Assembly (NCBI GenBank): GCA_022562475.1
Contig: JADFPD010000010.1
Location: 1-35,957, forward strand
Reading direction: 5' to 3'
Origin: Chloroflexota bacterium
Lineage (GTDB): Bacteria > Chloroflexota > Dehalococcoidia > Lucifugimonadales > UBA3495
DNA: 35,957 bases
In this document: positions 6,253 through 13,868 of the stretch, in pieces
Position numbering within the stretch: the first letter of the stretch is position 1
Layout of the letters: each line of letters starts with the position of its first letter
Program-made: the position numbers and the translations under genes
The notes under the pieces: generated by a model
Told to the model about the DNA's origin: nothing
The model's input: only the letters and a program-made list of their open reading frames with translations
Database searches by the model: none

Positions 6253-7083
6253 ATGCCACGACTACTTGCTTTGCCTTTGATGGCAGTCGTTATCGGAGTG
6301 TTGGCCTGCGGGACGACCGCCGCGGAGGTCGTCCCGCAGGCCCCACCGCCCATCCAATCACCCACTGAAGCGTCGGCATCCAAAGCTGGAACCGAGAGCA
6401 GTTTTGCCGCTGTTTCATCATCGACGCCTGTTCCCGCTTCGAGCCCATCGCCAGAACCCACGGTTGCGCCGGCGTTAACGCCTCCGTCTGACTCCGCCGC
6501 GATTCCAGCATCCACGCCCCTGCCTGACACCACCACGATTCCAACATCCACGCCGCAGCCCAGCCCAACACCGGAACCGACTCCTGTGCCGACCGAACCG
6601 CCGCCGAGAGTTGCGGTAATAGTGGAGCAGCCTGAGGTTGGGACCGGCGTCGGCAAGACCCTGCCGCACTTTGAATTCACGTTGATCGACGGCACGAAGC
6701 GGTCGACCGCCCAGCTATCAAGCCGAGGCCAACCGGTGTTCCTATTCTTCTTCGCAACTTGGTGACCGGTCTGCCGCGCCGAGTTACGGAGCATGAAGGA
6801 TGTTTACCCCGAGTTCGCGGGCCAGGTCGATTTCTATGCCATCGGCCAAAGCGGGTTCGAGAGCATCGAGCAATTGGAATCGGACCGCAAGAAAGAGGGC
6901 TATCCCTGGCCGATCGCCGCGATAGAAACAGACGTGCTAAAGCAACTGCGCATCCTGCAACAATCCACCAAGATCGCCCTGGACCACCAAGGAATCATCT
7001 CCTACCGGGCTAATTACGCTCGCGGTGGCGCCGAAGAGTGGCGAGAGGTGTTCACGGACTTGGTCGAGCGTGCCGGCGGCTGA
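6253..7083 (+). CDS. Thioredoxin-fold lipoprotein, candidate selenoprotein (UxxC)
   Basis: A 276-residue protein read through one in-frame TGA (6763-6765), taken as selenocysteine at residue 171. Residues 1-19 form a lipoprotein signal (GVLAC, Cys19). Residues about 25-120 are a Pro/Ser/Thr tether. Residues about 125-276 are a TlpA/AhpC-like thioredoxin fold: a GKTLPHFEFTLIDG entry strand, then VFLFFFATW-U-PVCRAELRSM, the typical W-C-x-x-C site with U171 replacing the first Cys and Cys174 as resolving residue, then FYAIGQS and a C-terminal strand-helix. The cis-Pro loop reads QSTKIAL, without the usual Pro. It probably acts outside the membrane in thiol-disulfide or peroxide chemistry. The frame is intact on both sides of the TGA and a SECIS-like hairpin follows it. 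A nonsense mutation or read error is the alternative. A GNAT gene follows 10 bp later. Confidence 0.8.
6303..6342 (+). repeat. Perfect 16-bp inverted repeat inside the signal-peptide codons
   Basis: GGCCTGCGGGACGACC (6303-6318) and its exact complement GGTCGTCCCGCAGGCC (6327-6342) are separated by 8 bases. The repeat covers codons about 17-30 of the selenoprotein, including the lipobox Cys. In mRNA it would be a very stable hairpin about 50 bases past the start codon. Confidence 0.85.
6763..6795 (+). promoter_or_regulatory. Candidate bacterial SECIS element (thioredoxin-fold gene)
   Basis: After TGA 6763-6765, CCG (6779-6781) pairs with CGG (6787-6789) around an AGTTA loop that starts 17 bases past the TGA and has G as its second base. 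TGC (6772-6774) can pair with GCA (6791-6793) below an internal loop. Bacterial SECIS elements have an apical loop roughly 16 to 37 bases past the UGA with a G in its first two positions, which fits. The short stems make this the weaker of the two elements. Confidence 0.55.
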
Positions 7084-7093
7084 GATACAGACC

Positions 7094-7933
7094 ATGACAG
7101 ATATTCTACGAAACCCTGAGCCCTCTGATGTGGTCAAGGCCATCGAAGCCAACACCATCGAAAGCCTACTCACCTGGACCAAATGGGCCAAGATAGAGCT
7201 TCACAAAGATGCGGACTTAGTATGGATGACTTCCGACATTCCCTATTTTCTCTACAACCTCGCCTTCCCTACTAAAAGCGCCTTGGTCGCACCAGAGTCA
7301 TTCATCGAAACGGCAATCGCCAGCGCTGGTCTGCGCGATACGCCGATCGGTTGTTGGGTCGGCCCCTTCAGTCCTCAGTCCGAATTTGGAGATCATCTGG
7401 TGGCCAGGGGTTTCATACACGGCGCCACGATGACGGCGATGGCCGTTGATCTGTCCACGCTAAATGAACATGCTCCGATGCCCCAAGGATTCGTCATCAG
7501 TGAAGTAAAAAGCATGGATGATCTGGTGACTTGGTGCCAGATCATGACCACCGTCAGTGAATTTCCCGACTTTGCGGCGGCCGCATTTCTGGAGATGTAC
7601 CGGGATATTGGAATCTGCGGCGACCCAGATTGGCGCCTCTATCTGGGCGCGGTCGATGGCGCTCCGGTGGGCACCTCCTCACTCTTCTTTAACGCCGGGG
7701 TTGCCGGCATCCATAGCGTTGCCACCGTACCGGAGTTCAGAGGGCTAGGTATCGGTACGGCATTGACCCGGTCTCCCCTGCTAGACGTCCGCCGCCAAGG
7801 CTACGAGATAGGCGTCCTGTATTCTTCCGAAATGGCCGTCGGCCTCTACCGCGATATTGGATTCCAAGAGTATGGTCAGGGCCATGTCTACCTGTGGCAG
7901 CCGGATGAAAGAGAGCCCGCGCTACAGTCCTAA
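7094..7933 (+). CDS. GNAT-family N-acetyltransferase
   Basis: A 279-residue protein starting at ATG 7094; an in-frame upstream start at 7025 would overlap the selenoprotein gene and has no support. The C-terminal 140 residues carry the GNAT fold: strand 4 and the acetyl-CoA pyrophosphate loop are seen as SVATVPEFRGLGIGTAL, the R/Q-x-x-G-x-G/A signature, followed by GLYRDIGFQEYG, the usual motif B with the YxxxGF turn. The N-terminal half is less conserved and may be a degenerate second GNAT-like domain. It would transfer an acetyl group from acetyl-CoA to an unknown amine. The 10-bp gap suggests co-transcription with the selenoprotein gene. Confidence 0.88.
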   Translation: MTDILRNPEPSDVVKAIEANTIESLLTWTKWAKIELHKDADLVWMTSDIPYFLYNLAFPTKSALVAPESFIETAIASAGLRDTPIGCWVGPFSPQSEFGDHLVARGFIHGATMTAMAVDLSTLNEHAPMPQGFVISEVKSMDDLVTWCQIMTTVSEFPDFAAAAFLEMYRDIGICGDPDWRLYLGAVDGAPVGTSSLFFNAGVAGIHSVATVPEFRGLGIGTALTRSPLLDVRRQGYEIGVLYSSEMAVGLYRDIGFQEYGQGHVYLWQPDEREPALQS

Positions 7934-8053
7934 CCCAAATCGTTTCTGCCGGACCCCGCCTAGTTTGACTCACTATGTCGCTGGTGGTAGATTCCTCCAA
8001 ACCAATCTAGGCAGTTCTGGCTGAGATAAAACCTGCCGGTCACGGGGAATGCC

Positions 8054-8626
8054 ATGCTGGTTAAATCGGTCTTCAAGGCATTGGACCTACTCCAAGTCCC
8101 CAGGATATTGGAGTTTATCCTGCACCTGCTGACCAGAGTCAGCCGGTTAACGGCGGACGAATTGGAGGCGGCGGGCTTAGTTTTGGGGCCTGATGCCGTC
8201 CGGTACTCAGCGGTAAGGATAGCTGAGGGCCGGCTGCTTCGCCTGGTCTTCAAGATCAACGGCGACCGGGCGATAACACTATTCCACACCATCAACCTTC
8301 CCGCAAAAGGCCATCACTCCAGGGGCAATCTAGATCTGGTCGTTCACGAGATGGTCCACGTGTACCAATTCGAGAAGATCGGGTCCGTATATATCTGGGA
8401 GGCTCTCAGGGCGCAGAAGACTGGGGGCTATAGATACGAAGGCTGGGAAGGTTTGGAAGAAAAGCGTCGGAATGGCCAGTTATTCAGCGGTTTCAACCGT
8501 GAGCAGCAAGGTCAGATCGCCCAAGACTATTACGACGACGTGCTGACGCCCGATCTGCCGGCCGACAGCCCACAGCGGTTGGCGTTCCAGCCCTTTATCG
8601 ACGACCTACGGGCAGGGGTGCTGTAG
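8054..8626 (+). CDS. HExxH putative metalloprotease-like protein
   Basis: A 190-residue protein with a zinc-binding-like helix DLVVHEMVHVYQFEKIG: His98, Glu99 and His102 form HExxH, the signature of zincin metalloproteases. Farther on, an FNREQQGQIAQDYYDD segment holds Glu and Asp that could supply a third metal ligand. There is no signal peptide. The hydrophobic N-terminal helix (VFKALDLLQVPRILEFILHLL) may be amphipathic rather than membrane-spanning. Similar single-domain HExxH proteins are usually annotated only as hypothetical. The start ATG 8054 follows GGGGAATGCC. It lies 32 bp before the alpha/beta hydrolase and may share its transcript. Peptidase activity is inferred from the motif. 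Confidence 0.7.
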   Translation: MLVKSVFKALDLLQVPRILEFILHLLTRVSRLTADELEAAGLVLGPDAVRYSAVRIAEGRLLRLVFKINGDRAITLFHTINLPAKGHHSRGNLDLVVHEMVHVYQFEKIGSVYIWEALRAQKTGGYRYEGWEGLEEKRRNGQLFSGFNREQQGQIAQDYYDDVLTPDLPADSPQRLAFQPFIDDLRAGVL

Positions 8627-8658
8627 TCCGGCCATCCTGAGTTCAGCGCGGCGGGCCG

Positions 8659-9417
8659 ATGCCATACACCGACAACGACGGCACACGCATTCACTATGAA
8701 GTTGAGGGCAGTGGTCTCCCCTTGGTCCTTCAGCATGGGATGTTCTGGGATTTGGAGGGCTGGGAACGATGGGGATACGCTGATTCACTAAAACGGGATT
8801 TTCAGTTGGTTTTAGTCGATGCCCGCGGACATGGCGGGAGCGCCAAACCGCATGAACCTTCAGCCTATACTCTTTCTAACCATGTGGCCGACATCGTCGC
8901 GGTCCTCGATGCATTGGAGATTCAATCCGCTCATTACTGGGGATTTTCGATGGGCGGTTGGATCGGATTCGGGATGGCGGTCCTGGCCGAAGAGCGCATC
9001 AGAGCGGCGGTCATTGGCGGCGCTCACCCTTATGGCAGAAAGTTGCCCGAAGGTAGCCGGCTCGACGGGACTAACCCGGAACAATTCTTAGACCGCTTTT
9101 TCGAGCGTCAAGGAATCGACCGGGCTCAGATGGAGCCGGCAAAGATGGCTGAATTCGTTAATAACGATTTCCAGGCCATTGCGGCTGCACAGCAGGACAG
9201 GGAAACGCTTGAACCCTCTCTCGCGTCAATCAAAATCCCCTTCTTGCTTTACGCCGGCGAATCGGACGGCGGTTTCGCTCAGGTCAAACAATGCGCCACG
9301 CAACTGCCCAATGCTGAGTTCGTATCCCTACCCGGTCTTAACCACCCTGAATCGTTTTACCAGTCGAAGCTCGTGCTCCCTGAGGTCTTGCCGTTCCTGC
9401 TGGCACAGCAAGGTTAA
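8659..9417 (+). CDS. Alpha/beta hydrolase
   Basis: A 252-residue alpha/beta hydrolase-fold enzyme of normal length. The oxyanion region is LVLQHGMFWD (about 23-31), the nucleophile elbow is GFSMGG with Ser97, the acid is Asp203 in GESDGG, and the base is His229 in GLNHPE. The pattern fits esterases or C-C bond hydrolases; the substrate cannot be read from sequence. The start ATG 8659 follows GGCGGGCC. Its stop faces the end of the next hydrolase, on the minus strand, across 46 bp. Confidence 0.92.
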   Translation: MPYTDNDGTRIHYEVEGSGLPLVLQHGMFWDLEGWERWGYADSLKRDFQLVLVDARGHGGSAKPHEPSAYTLSNHVADIVAVLDALEIQSAHYWGFSMGGWIGFGMAVLAEERIRAAVIGGAHPYGRKLPEGSRLDGTNPEQFLDRFFERQGIDRAQMEPAKMAEFVNNDFQAIAAAQQDRETLEPSLASIKIPFLLYAGESDGGFAQVKQCATQLPNAEFVSLPGLNHPESFYQSKLVLPEVLPFLLAQQG

Positions 9418-9463
9418 CAGTCATCGACTCCGCGGTAGCTAGATTCCAATGGATGTGGACCGG

Positions 9464-10252
9464 TCATATTTCTGAGGCGGCCAAGAATCTAATGACCGCA
9501 TCGCTGAACTGCCGGTGCTCCTCGATGATGCCCAGGTGTTTGGCCCCTTGGATAATCTTGGCCTGAGCGTTGGGCATCGCCTGAGCCATTTCCGCCGCCA
9601 TCCTGGGCGTTGAGCCTGGGTCGCCGACTCCAGTTAGGACCAGGGTTGGCATGGGCAGCGACCCGTAGTCCAGAGGATGTTCTTCGGCGTTGGACAAGAG
9701 CTCATAGCTCTCCAGGAACCTGGCTGGATCATTGTTCCGCAAACGGGCGGTGATCTGGCGTTCCACATCCGGGTTGGCCGCTAGAAACCCCGGACTGAAC
9801 CACCTCTGAAGAGCGGCGTCCTGTAGTCCTTGCTGGTCGCCGTCCTTGGCCTGCCGCACGCGGCGGTGCATGGCCTCCCGCTCCTCAGGCGTTCTTTGGT
9901 AGGTGGCGCTGATCACGACCAACGCCCGCACCATATCCGGGTGGGACGAGGCAAAATGCTTGGCCACCTGACCGCCCAGGGAGAAGCCGGCCAGCACCAT
10001 TTCCGGGATTCCGAGCCCTTGGAGCAGCCCATGTAGTTGGTCCACGAAAGGCTGGAAACTCTGTGCGCCAAGCGCCAGGCTGGTCTCGCCATGCCCCAGC
10101 AGGTCATAGGTCAGGGTAGAACGGCCGGTGAATTCGGCCAGCATGAGCCGCCAAATGTCTTGGTCCAGGCCCACCCCGTGCACGAAAACGATCGGTGTCG
10201 TACCGGTTACTTCCGAGTACTGGAAGCTGGTCCCATGGCCGTCGATGCTCAT
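9464..10252 (-). CDS. Alpha/beta hydrolase
   Basis: A 262-residue hydrolase if started at ATG 10252 (MSIDGHGTSFQYSEV), which gives the usual family N-terminus; the frame stays open to 10378 but the extra residues do not look like the fold. The oxyanion region is IVFVHGVGLDQDIW, the nucleophile elbow is GFSLGG with Ser91, the acid is Asp211 in GVGDPGSTP and the base is His239 in GAKHLG. It resembles the 3-oxoadipate enol-lactonase and PcaD-like group, though substrate is uncertain. It is divergently oriented from the luciferase-like monooxygenase at 10396, with 143 bp between them, so the two may share regulation and act in one degradation pathway. Confidence 0.9.
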   Translation of the reverse strand: MSIDGHGTSFQYSEVTGTTPIVFVHGVGLDQDIWRLMLAEFTGRSTLTYDLLGHGETSLALGAQSFQPFVDQLHGLLQGLGIPEMVLAGFSLGGQVAKHFASSHPDMVRALVVISATYQRTPEEREAMHRRVRQAKDGDQQGLQDAALQRWFSPGFLAANPDVERQITARLRNNDPARFLESYELLSNAEEHPLDYGSLPMPTLVLTGVGDPGSTPRMAAEMAQAMPNAQAKIIQGAKHLGIIEEHRQFSDAVIRFLAASEI

Positions 10253-10395
10253 TTGGATAGCGGTCCTCACACCCCATTGGAATTGGGCCGGGTCAAATTG
10301 ACACTCCTGGAAGCCGGTGCTAGCGTCTAGTCGGTCGTGGGAAAGTCTCCCGGCATTTTTCCACTGCGATTCTTCCAAGGAGAAACGGACACAAC

Positions 10396-11448
10396 ATGAA
10401 GTTTAGCAACTTCCTATTCCCGGAGAGCAAAACCCCCGATGGCGATTTCGACGTCATCGAAGAGACCCTGCGGGAGGCGGTACTTTCCGAGGAACTGGGC
10501 TACGACGTCGTTTGGCTGGCGGAGCACCATTTCGACGGGGGTTGCGCCTACGTGGACCCAACCACCTTCGCCGCCGCCATCGCCGCCAGGACCAATAAGA
10601 TCAAGATCGGGTTCGCCGTGGCCCAGATGGCCCTGCATCACCCCATCAGGTTCGCCGAGCAGATCGCGCTGATCGACAATATCAGCAAGGGCCGCATCAT
10701 CGTTGGCGTGGGCCGGGGCACGGCGTACAACTTTTACGAGTTCCGTGGGTTCGGCATCGACCCGGACGAGGCCCACGAAATGCTCTTGGAAGTTGAAGAG
10801 ATCCTGGTCAAGGCCTGGACCACCGAGGACTACAAGCACGACGGCAAGTACTGGCAGTTGGAATTGCCGGTGCTGCGACCCCAGGTGTACCAGAAACCCC
10901 ACCCACCCATGATCCGCGCTTGCTCCGGCCTGGAATCGACCCTGGAGATGGCCAAAGAAGGACGCCCATTCTTGATGAATGTCCAGAGCGACGATGTCAC
11001 TGTGGAACGGATGGAGCAATACCGGGCTACGATGTCTGAAGCCGGGCACAGCGATGCGACGGTGGCCCGTAACGTGGCCGACTCGTGGGTCTGGCGCAAC
11101 GTATTCGTGGCCGACACCGATGCCGAGGCTGAAGCATTGGGTATTCGCTACTTCAAGGAAATGCGGGTGTACCTGCAGCAAAACCGCGACCGCATGAACA
11201 CCTCGGCGGAACTTGAGGCCCAATCGTCCAGGACCGTCGGCTCAGCGAGAAACTCAACCGAGCACGGAATAATTGCCGGCTCACCAGAGACCGTCTGCGA
11301 ACGCCTTCAAAGAGTGAACGGCACCGGTGTGGGCGGAGTGATCATCCACTTTCGTCTGGGGGCCATGCCCTACGACGTCGCCGCCAACAGTCTGAGGCTG
11401 TTCGCGGAGGAAGTGGCGCCCAATTTCAGGGGCGGCTCAGCCGTCTGA
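10396..11448 (+). CDS. LLM-class flavin-dependent monooxygenase
   Basis: A 350-residue enzyme of the bacterial luciferase-like family (TIM barrel, FMNH2/F420 users). Family marks are the N-terminal strand MKFSNFLFPES, the segment GYDVVWLAEHHF with the conserved EHH, KIKIGFAVAQMALHHPIRFAEQIALID, the phosphate-binding GRIIVGVGRG, and IAGSPETVCERL near the C-terminus. Such enzymes oxidise organic substrates with O2 and reduced flavin supplied by a separate reductase. No reductase is adjacent. An AGGAG ribosome binding site lies about 15 bases upstream. The length is typical. A second LLM gene occurs at 28679. The substrate is unknown. Confidence 0.93.
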   Translation: MKFSNFLFPESKTPDGDFDVIEETLREAVLSEELGYDVVWLAEHHFDGGCAYVDPTTFAAAIAARTNKIKIGFAVAQMALHHPIRFAEQIALIDNISKGRIIVGVGRGTAYNFYEFRGFGIDPDEAHEMLLEVEEILVKAWTTEDYKHDGKYWQLELPVLRPQVYQKPHPPMIRACSGLESTLEMAKEGRPFLMNVQSDDVTVERMEQYRATMSEAGHSDATVARNVADSWVWRNVFVADTDAEAEALGIRYFKEMRVYLQQNRDRMNTSAELEAQSSRTVGSARNSTEHGIIAGSPETVCERLQRVNGTGVGGVIIHFRLGAMPYDVAANSLRLFAEEVAPNFRGGSAV

Positions 11449-11479
11449 TAGCTAGCCTTGGAAATAACCGTTATGGCAA

Positions 11480-11556
11480 TTCGTTGGTGGTGAGCTCCGT
11501 CGAACCACCGCTGCGCCGAAGTCGATGTCCTTCGACGGGGCTCAGGACGAACGGGT
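11480..11556. repeat. Palindromic dispersed repeat, family 1, copy 1
   Basis: GGTGAGCTCCGTCGAACC on the left is matched in inverted sense by CCTTCGACGGGGCTCAGGAC on the right. The same palindromic plan appears at 30844-30914, and a fragment (CCCTTCGACAGG) at 25622-25633. It is REP-like and intergenic, between the monooxygenase and the FKBP gene. Confidence 0.75.
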
Positions 11557-11602
11557 AGGAACGCGGACTATCGTTAGCTGGCACCAATTCTAGCGCCGCC
11601 GG

Positions 11603-12142
11603 CTATTTCAGCTCCAGCAATTCCACCTCGAATTTGAGGGTGGCGTTGGCGGGAATCACACCCCCGGCGCCCGAGGCCCCGTAGGCGAGGCCGGGAGGTA
11701 TGGTCAACTCTACCTTTCCGCCCACGTTCATGGTCGCCACGCCCTCGTCCCAGCCCTTGATCACGCGTCCCGCGCCCAGGAGGAACTCAAAGGGCGTTCC
11801 CCGGTCCACGGAGCTGTCGAATTTGGTGCCGTCCAGCAGCCAGCCTGTGTAATGGACCACAACGGTCTGCCCAGCTTCCGCCTTCGCTCCGGCGCCAACT
11901 TCAAGCACCTTGATCTGCAGCCCGGAAGCTGTCGTGGTGGTTTCGTCGTCTGCCATGATCACCTCTGATTTAGGTCCGGATTCCGTGGGTGGCGCCACCT
12001 CGGTGGGTTGGGCCGCGGCGGCCTCCACGGTGGCGGTGGGCGCTGCTGCCCTTATTGTCTCTGTGTCAGACTCGGAATCGGAGGAAGACCCACATGCGAC
12101 TCCCAATGTTCCCAGAAATACCAGGACCAAGAGCCACCGCAT
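11603..12142 (-). CDS. FKBP-type peptidyl-prolyl isomerase lipoprotein
   Basis: A 179-residue exported isomerase. The N-terminus is a lipoprotein signal with lipobox LGVAC (Cys17), then an Ala/Thr/Pro/Glu-rich tether (about 20-70), then one FKBP domain (about 72-179). The active-site strands are clear: [49 protein letters not shown], and the closing [18 protein letters not shown]. It probably speeds prolyl isomerisation during folding of proteins outside the cytoplasmic membrane. The length and the single domain match small secreted FKBPs. It is transcribed away from the rhodanese gene. Confidence 0.95.
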   Translation of the reverse strand: MRWLLVLVFLGTLGVACGSSSDSESDTETIRAAAPTATVEAAAAQPTEVAPPTESGPKSEVIMADDETTTTASGLQIKVLEVGAGAKAEAGQTVVVHYTGWLLDGTKFDSSVDRGTPFEFLLGAGRVIKGWDEGVATMNVGGKVELTIPPGLAYGASGAGGVIPANATLKFEVELLELK

Positions 12143-12289
12143 GCCGTTCGACCTCCATGTTTATGTAAATCGCGGCTGTTAGCGCCCAAAGATGGTAGCA
12201 CAGCGATGAATCGGATGAAGTATCATCTGTATCCGATGCGCGGCATTTAGACTATGATGTCACCTACTTCTGATCGGGAGGCTACACCG

Positions 12290-12673
12290 ATGACCGATGA
12301 TTTCAGAGCGCGGGTAGAGGCCGCCAAGGCCCAGACAAAACCCGTTAACGTTGAAGATGCGAAGATTCAGATGGACGCAAAGCCGGAAGTCCTGTTGATC
12401 GAGACACGGCTAAAAGAGAACGTCCCGCTGAACGAGCAGGCTGACAACGTGGTGTTCATATCGGTGGAAGATCTGGAGGCGGCGGCTGAAGACCGCACCA
12501 AGCTGGACCCGAAGTTGTCGGACCCGAATGTCCAGATAATCACAACTTGAAGACTTGGTCTCAGGGCCGCCGTGGGCGCCCAGTTGCTCCAAGAGTTGGG
12601 ATTCGACAACGTGAACTACATGGATGGCGGAATGACGGCTTGGAAAGAAGCCGGGTTCCCGACCAAGGAATAG
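12290..12673 (+). CDS. Rhodanese-like sulfurtransferase, candidate selenoprotein
   Basis: A 127-residue single-domain rhodanese read through one in-frame TGA (12548-12550) as Sec87. The N-terminal half has the rhodanese plan: VNVEDAKIQMDA, VLLIETRL in place of the usual D-x-R, then VVFISVEDLE. The active loop is VQIITT-U-RLGLR, where family members have C-x-x-x-x-R, so the TGA replaces the catalytic cysteine that carries persulfide. The rest follows exactly: AAVGAQLLQELGFDNV, then YMDGGMTAWKEAGFP, ending in TAG. ATG 12290 follows GGGAGG nine bases upstream; an upstream ATG at 12254 is less likely. A stable SECIS-like hairpin follows the TGA. Sec-containing rhodaneses are a known bacterial selenoprotein type. 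An isochorismatase-family gene starts 25 bp later. Confidence 0.85.
12548..12581 (+). promoter_or_regulatory. Candidate bacterial SECIS element (rhodanese gene)
   Basis: Past TGA 12548-12550, GGG (12564-12566), one bulged C (12567) and CGCC (12568-12571) pair with GGCG (12575-12578) and CCC (12579-12581). This makes a seven-pair GC stem capped by GTG. The loop begins 22 bases after the TGA and opens with G, as in bacterial SECIS elements; a bulged stem base is also seen in the E. coli fdhF element. Confidence 0.75.
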
Positions 12674-12698
12674 AGTTGAACGATCAGGCGGTGAAGCG

Positions 12699-13421
12699 AT
12701 GGCTGAGCGAGTCTGGGACAAGTTTCTTACCGAGCAGGACAAGGCGCATGTGGCGATGGGCGAGAACCGGCAGGTCGGTTTCGGTGAAAAACCGGCCTTG
12801 CTGCTGATCGACCTATACCGCTGGGTATTCGGCGACAAGCCGCAACCGATACTGGAGGCGACCAAGGAATGGCCGGCCAGTTGCGGCCTGGCCGCCTGGG
12901 ACGCCATCCCAGCGATTCAGACCGTGTTGAAAGCCGCCCGGGACGCCGGCATCCCAGTGGTCCACGCCACGGGCCGCGACGATGACGGCCTAGCCGGATG
13001 GAGCACCGGGCGTCAGATCTACGGAAACGAGGACCGCAGTCCGGAGGCCCTGGAGCGGCGCAACCGCCGCAACGACATCATCGACGAAGTGGCGCCCATC
13101 GACGGCGAGCCGGTCATGCGCAAGGACTCGCCCAGCGCCTTCTGGGGCACCCCTCTGATCGGCCACCTGACCGCACACAACGTGGACACGATCATCGCCG
13201 TGGGCGAGACCACCAGTGGCTGTGTCCGGGCCAGCGTCTTGGACGGCTGCACCAACCGCTTCCATATGATCGTGGTCGAAGAGGGAGTGTTCGACCGGCA
13301 CGAGGCCGCCCACGCCATCAACCTGTTCGACATGAACCAGAAATACGCCGATGTGCTGCCTCTGGCCGACGTGTTGGAGTATCTAGGAGAAGTGGGCGCG
13401 AAGCGGGGCACAGCCGTCTAA
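12699..13421 (+). CDS. Isochorismatase-family cysteine hydrolase
   Basis: A 240-residue member of the isochorismatase/N-carbamoylsarcosine amidohydrolase superfamily. The expected triad is visible: Asp38 in ALLLIDLYRWVF, Lys142 in MRKDSPSAFWGTPL, and the nucleophile Cys175 in TTSGCVRASVLDG, with the usual cis-peptide context before it (GETTSG). The family hydrolyses C-N or vinyl-ether bonds; amidase activity on a small N-carbamoyl or amide compound is the most likely role. ATG 12699 follows GGTGAAG. It starts 25 bp after the rhodanese selenoprotein and is probably in the same transcript, although no functional link is obvious. Confidence 0.92.
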   Translation: MAERVWDKFLTEQDKAHVAMGENRQVGFGEKPALLLIDLYRWVFGDKPQPILEATKEWPASCGLAAWDAIPAIQTVLKAARDAGIPVVHATGRDDDGLAGWSTGRQIYGNEDRSPEALERRNRRNDIIDEVAPIDGEPVMRKDSPSAFWGTPLIGHLTAHNVDTIIAVGETTSGCVRASVLDGCTNRFHMIVVEEGVFDRHEAAHAINLFDMNQKYADVLPLADVLEYLGEVGAKRGTAV

Positions 13422-13449
13422 CTTCAGGCCTGCCGGGCCAACGGGCTAG

Positions 13450-13478
13450 TTGATTGGAAATCGTGCCTGTGGTAAATT
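13450..13478 (+). promoter_or_regulatory. Sigma-70-type promoter for rpsU
   Basis: TTGATT (13450-13455), 17-bp spacer, TAAATT (13473-13478), giving a leader of about 30 bases before ATG 13518. Confidence 0.55.
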
Positions 13479-13517
13479 AGCTGTAATGAGATTGGCCGGA
13501 AACGGCCGGAGATTCGA

Positions 13518-13706
13518 ATGGCATATGTGACCCCTCGCGAGGGCGAGAACCCGGAGAGCCTGGTCAACCGGTTCCGGGCTTCGGTACAGCATTCGGGGAT
13601 TCTGCGTGAACTCAAGGACCGCCGGTTCTTCCGCTCCAAGGCGCAGAAAGAGCGCTTGGCCGCCCAGCGAGCCGCGCGCCGCCGCCGCCGCCAGAACCGC
13701 AGATAG
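13518..13706 (+). CDS. rpsU: 30S ribosomal protein S21
   Basis: A 62-residue, strongly basic protein. The N-terminal VTPREGENPESLVNRFRASV and SGILRELKDRRFF match S21, and the tail is the usual Arg/Ala/Gln-rich helix. S21 binds the platform of the small subunit near the anti-Shine-Dalgarno region and helps start translation. GGAGA lies seven bases before ATG 13518. It has its own promoter and a likely terminator at 13776. Confidence 0.93.
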   Translation: MAYVTPREGENPESLVNRFRASVQHSGILRELKDRRFFRSKAQKERLAAQRAARRRRRQNRR

Positions 13707-13775
13707 GCCCACCCGGAAAGCTCAGGCCCAGGCCTGTTTAAGCCTCTGAGAACAGTCTCAAAAAAGTGCTTTTAC

Positions 13776-13804
13776 CAGGCGGCTTTTCGAGTCGCCTGTT
13801 TTGC
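13776..13804 (+). terminator. Rho-independent terminator after rpsU
   Basis: CAGGCGGC (13776-13783) pairs with GTCGCCTG (13791-13798) around a TTTTCGA loop, with one G-T wobble, followed by TTTT. Confidence 0.7.
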
Positions 13805-13868
13805 TGAAGGCCGAATCACAACCCTTTTTCTTGAGTGTCGATGCTGCCTAGAAGGACAATCAGGCACG

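Noticed and set aside
6253-6765. A separate 170-residue truncated lipoprotein, with a second gene at 6793-7083
   Set aside because: Both parts are in the same frame with no frameshift, the TGA stands at a catalytic Cys, and the two halves make one thioredoxin-fold domain. A pseudogene remains possible but is less likely.
10414-11223. A 269-codon minus-strand frame
   Set aside because: It is antisense to the LLM monooxygenase at 10396 and is not like any family.
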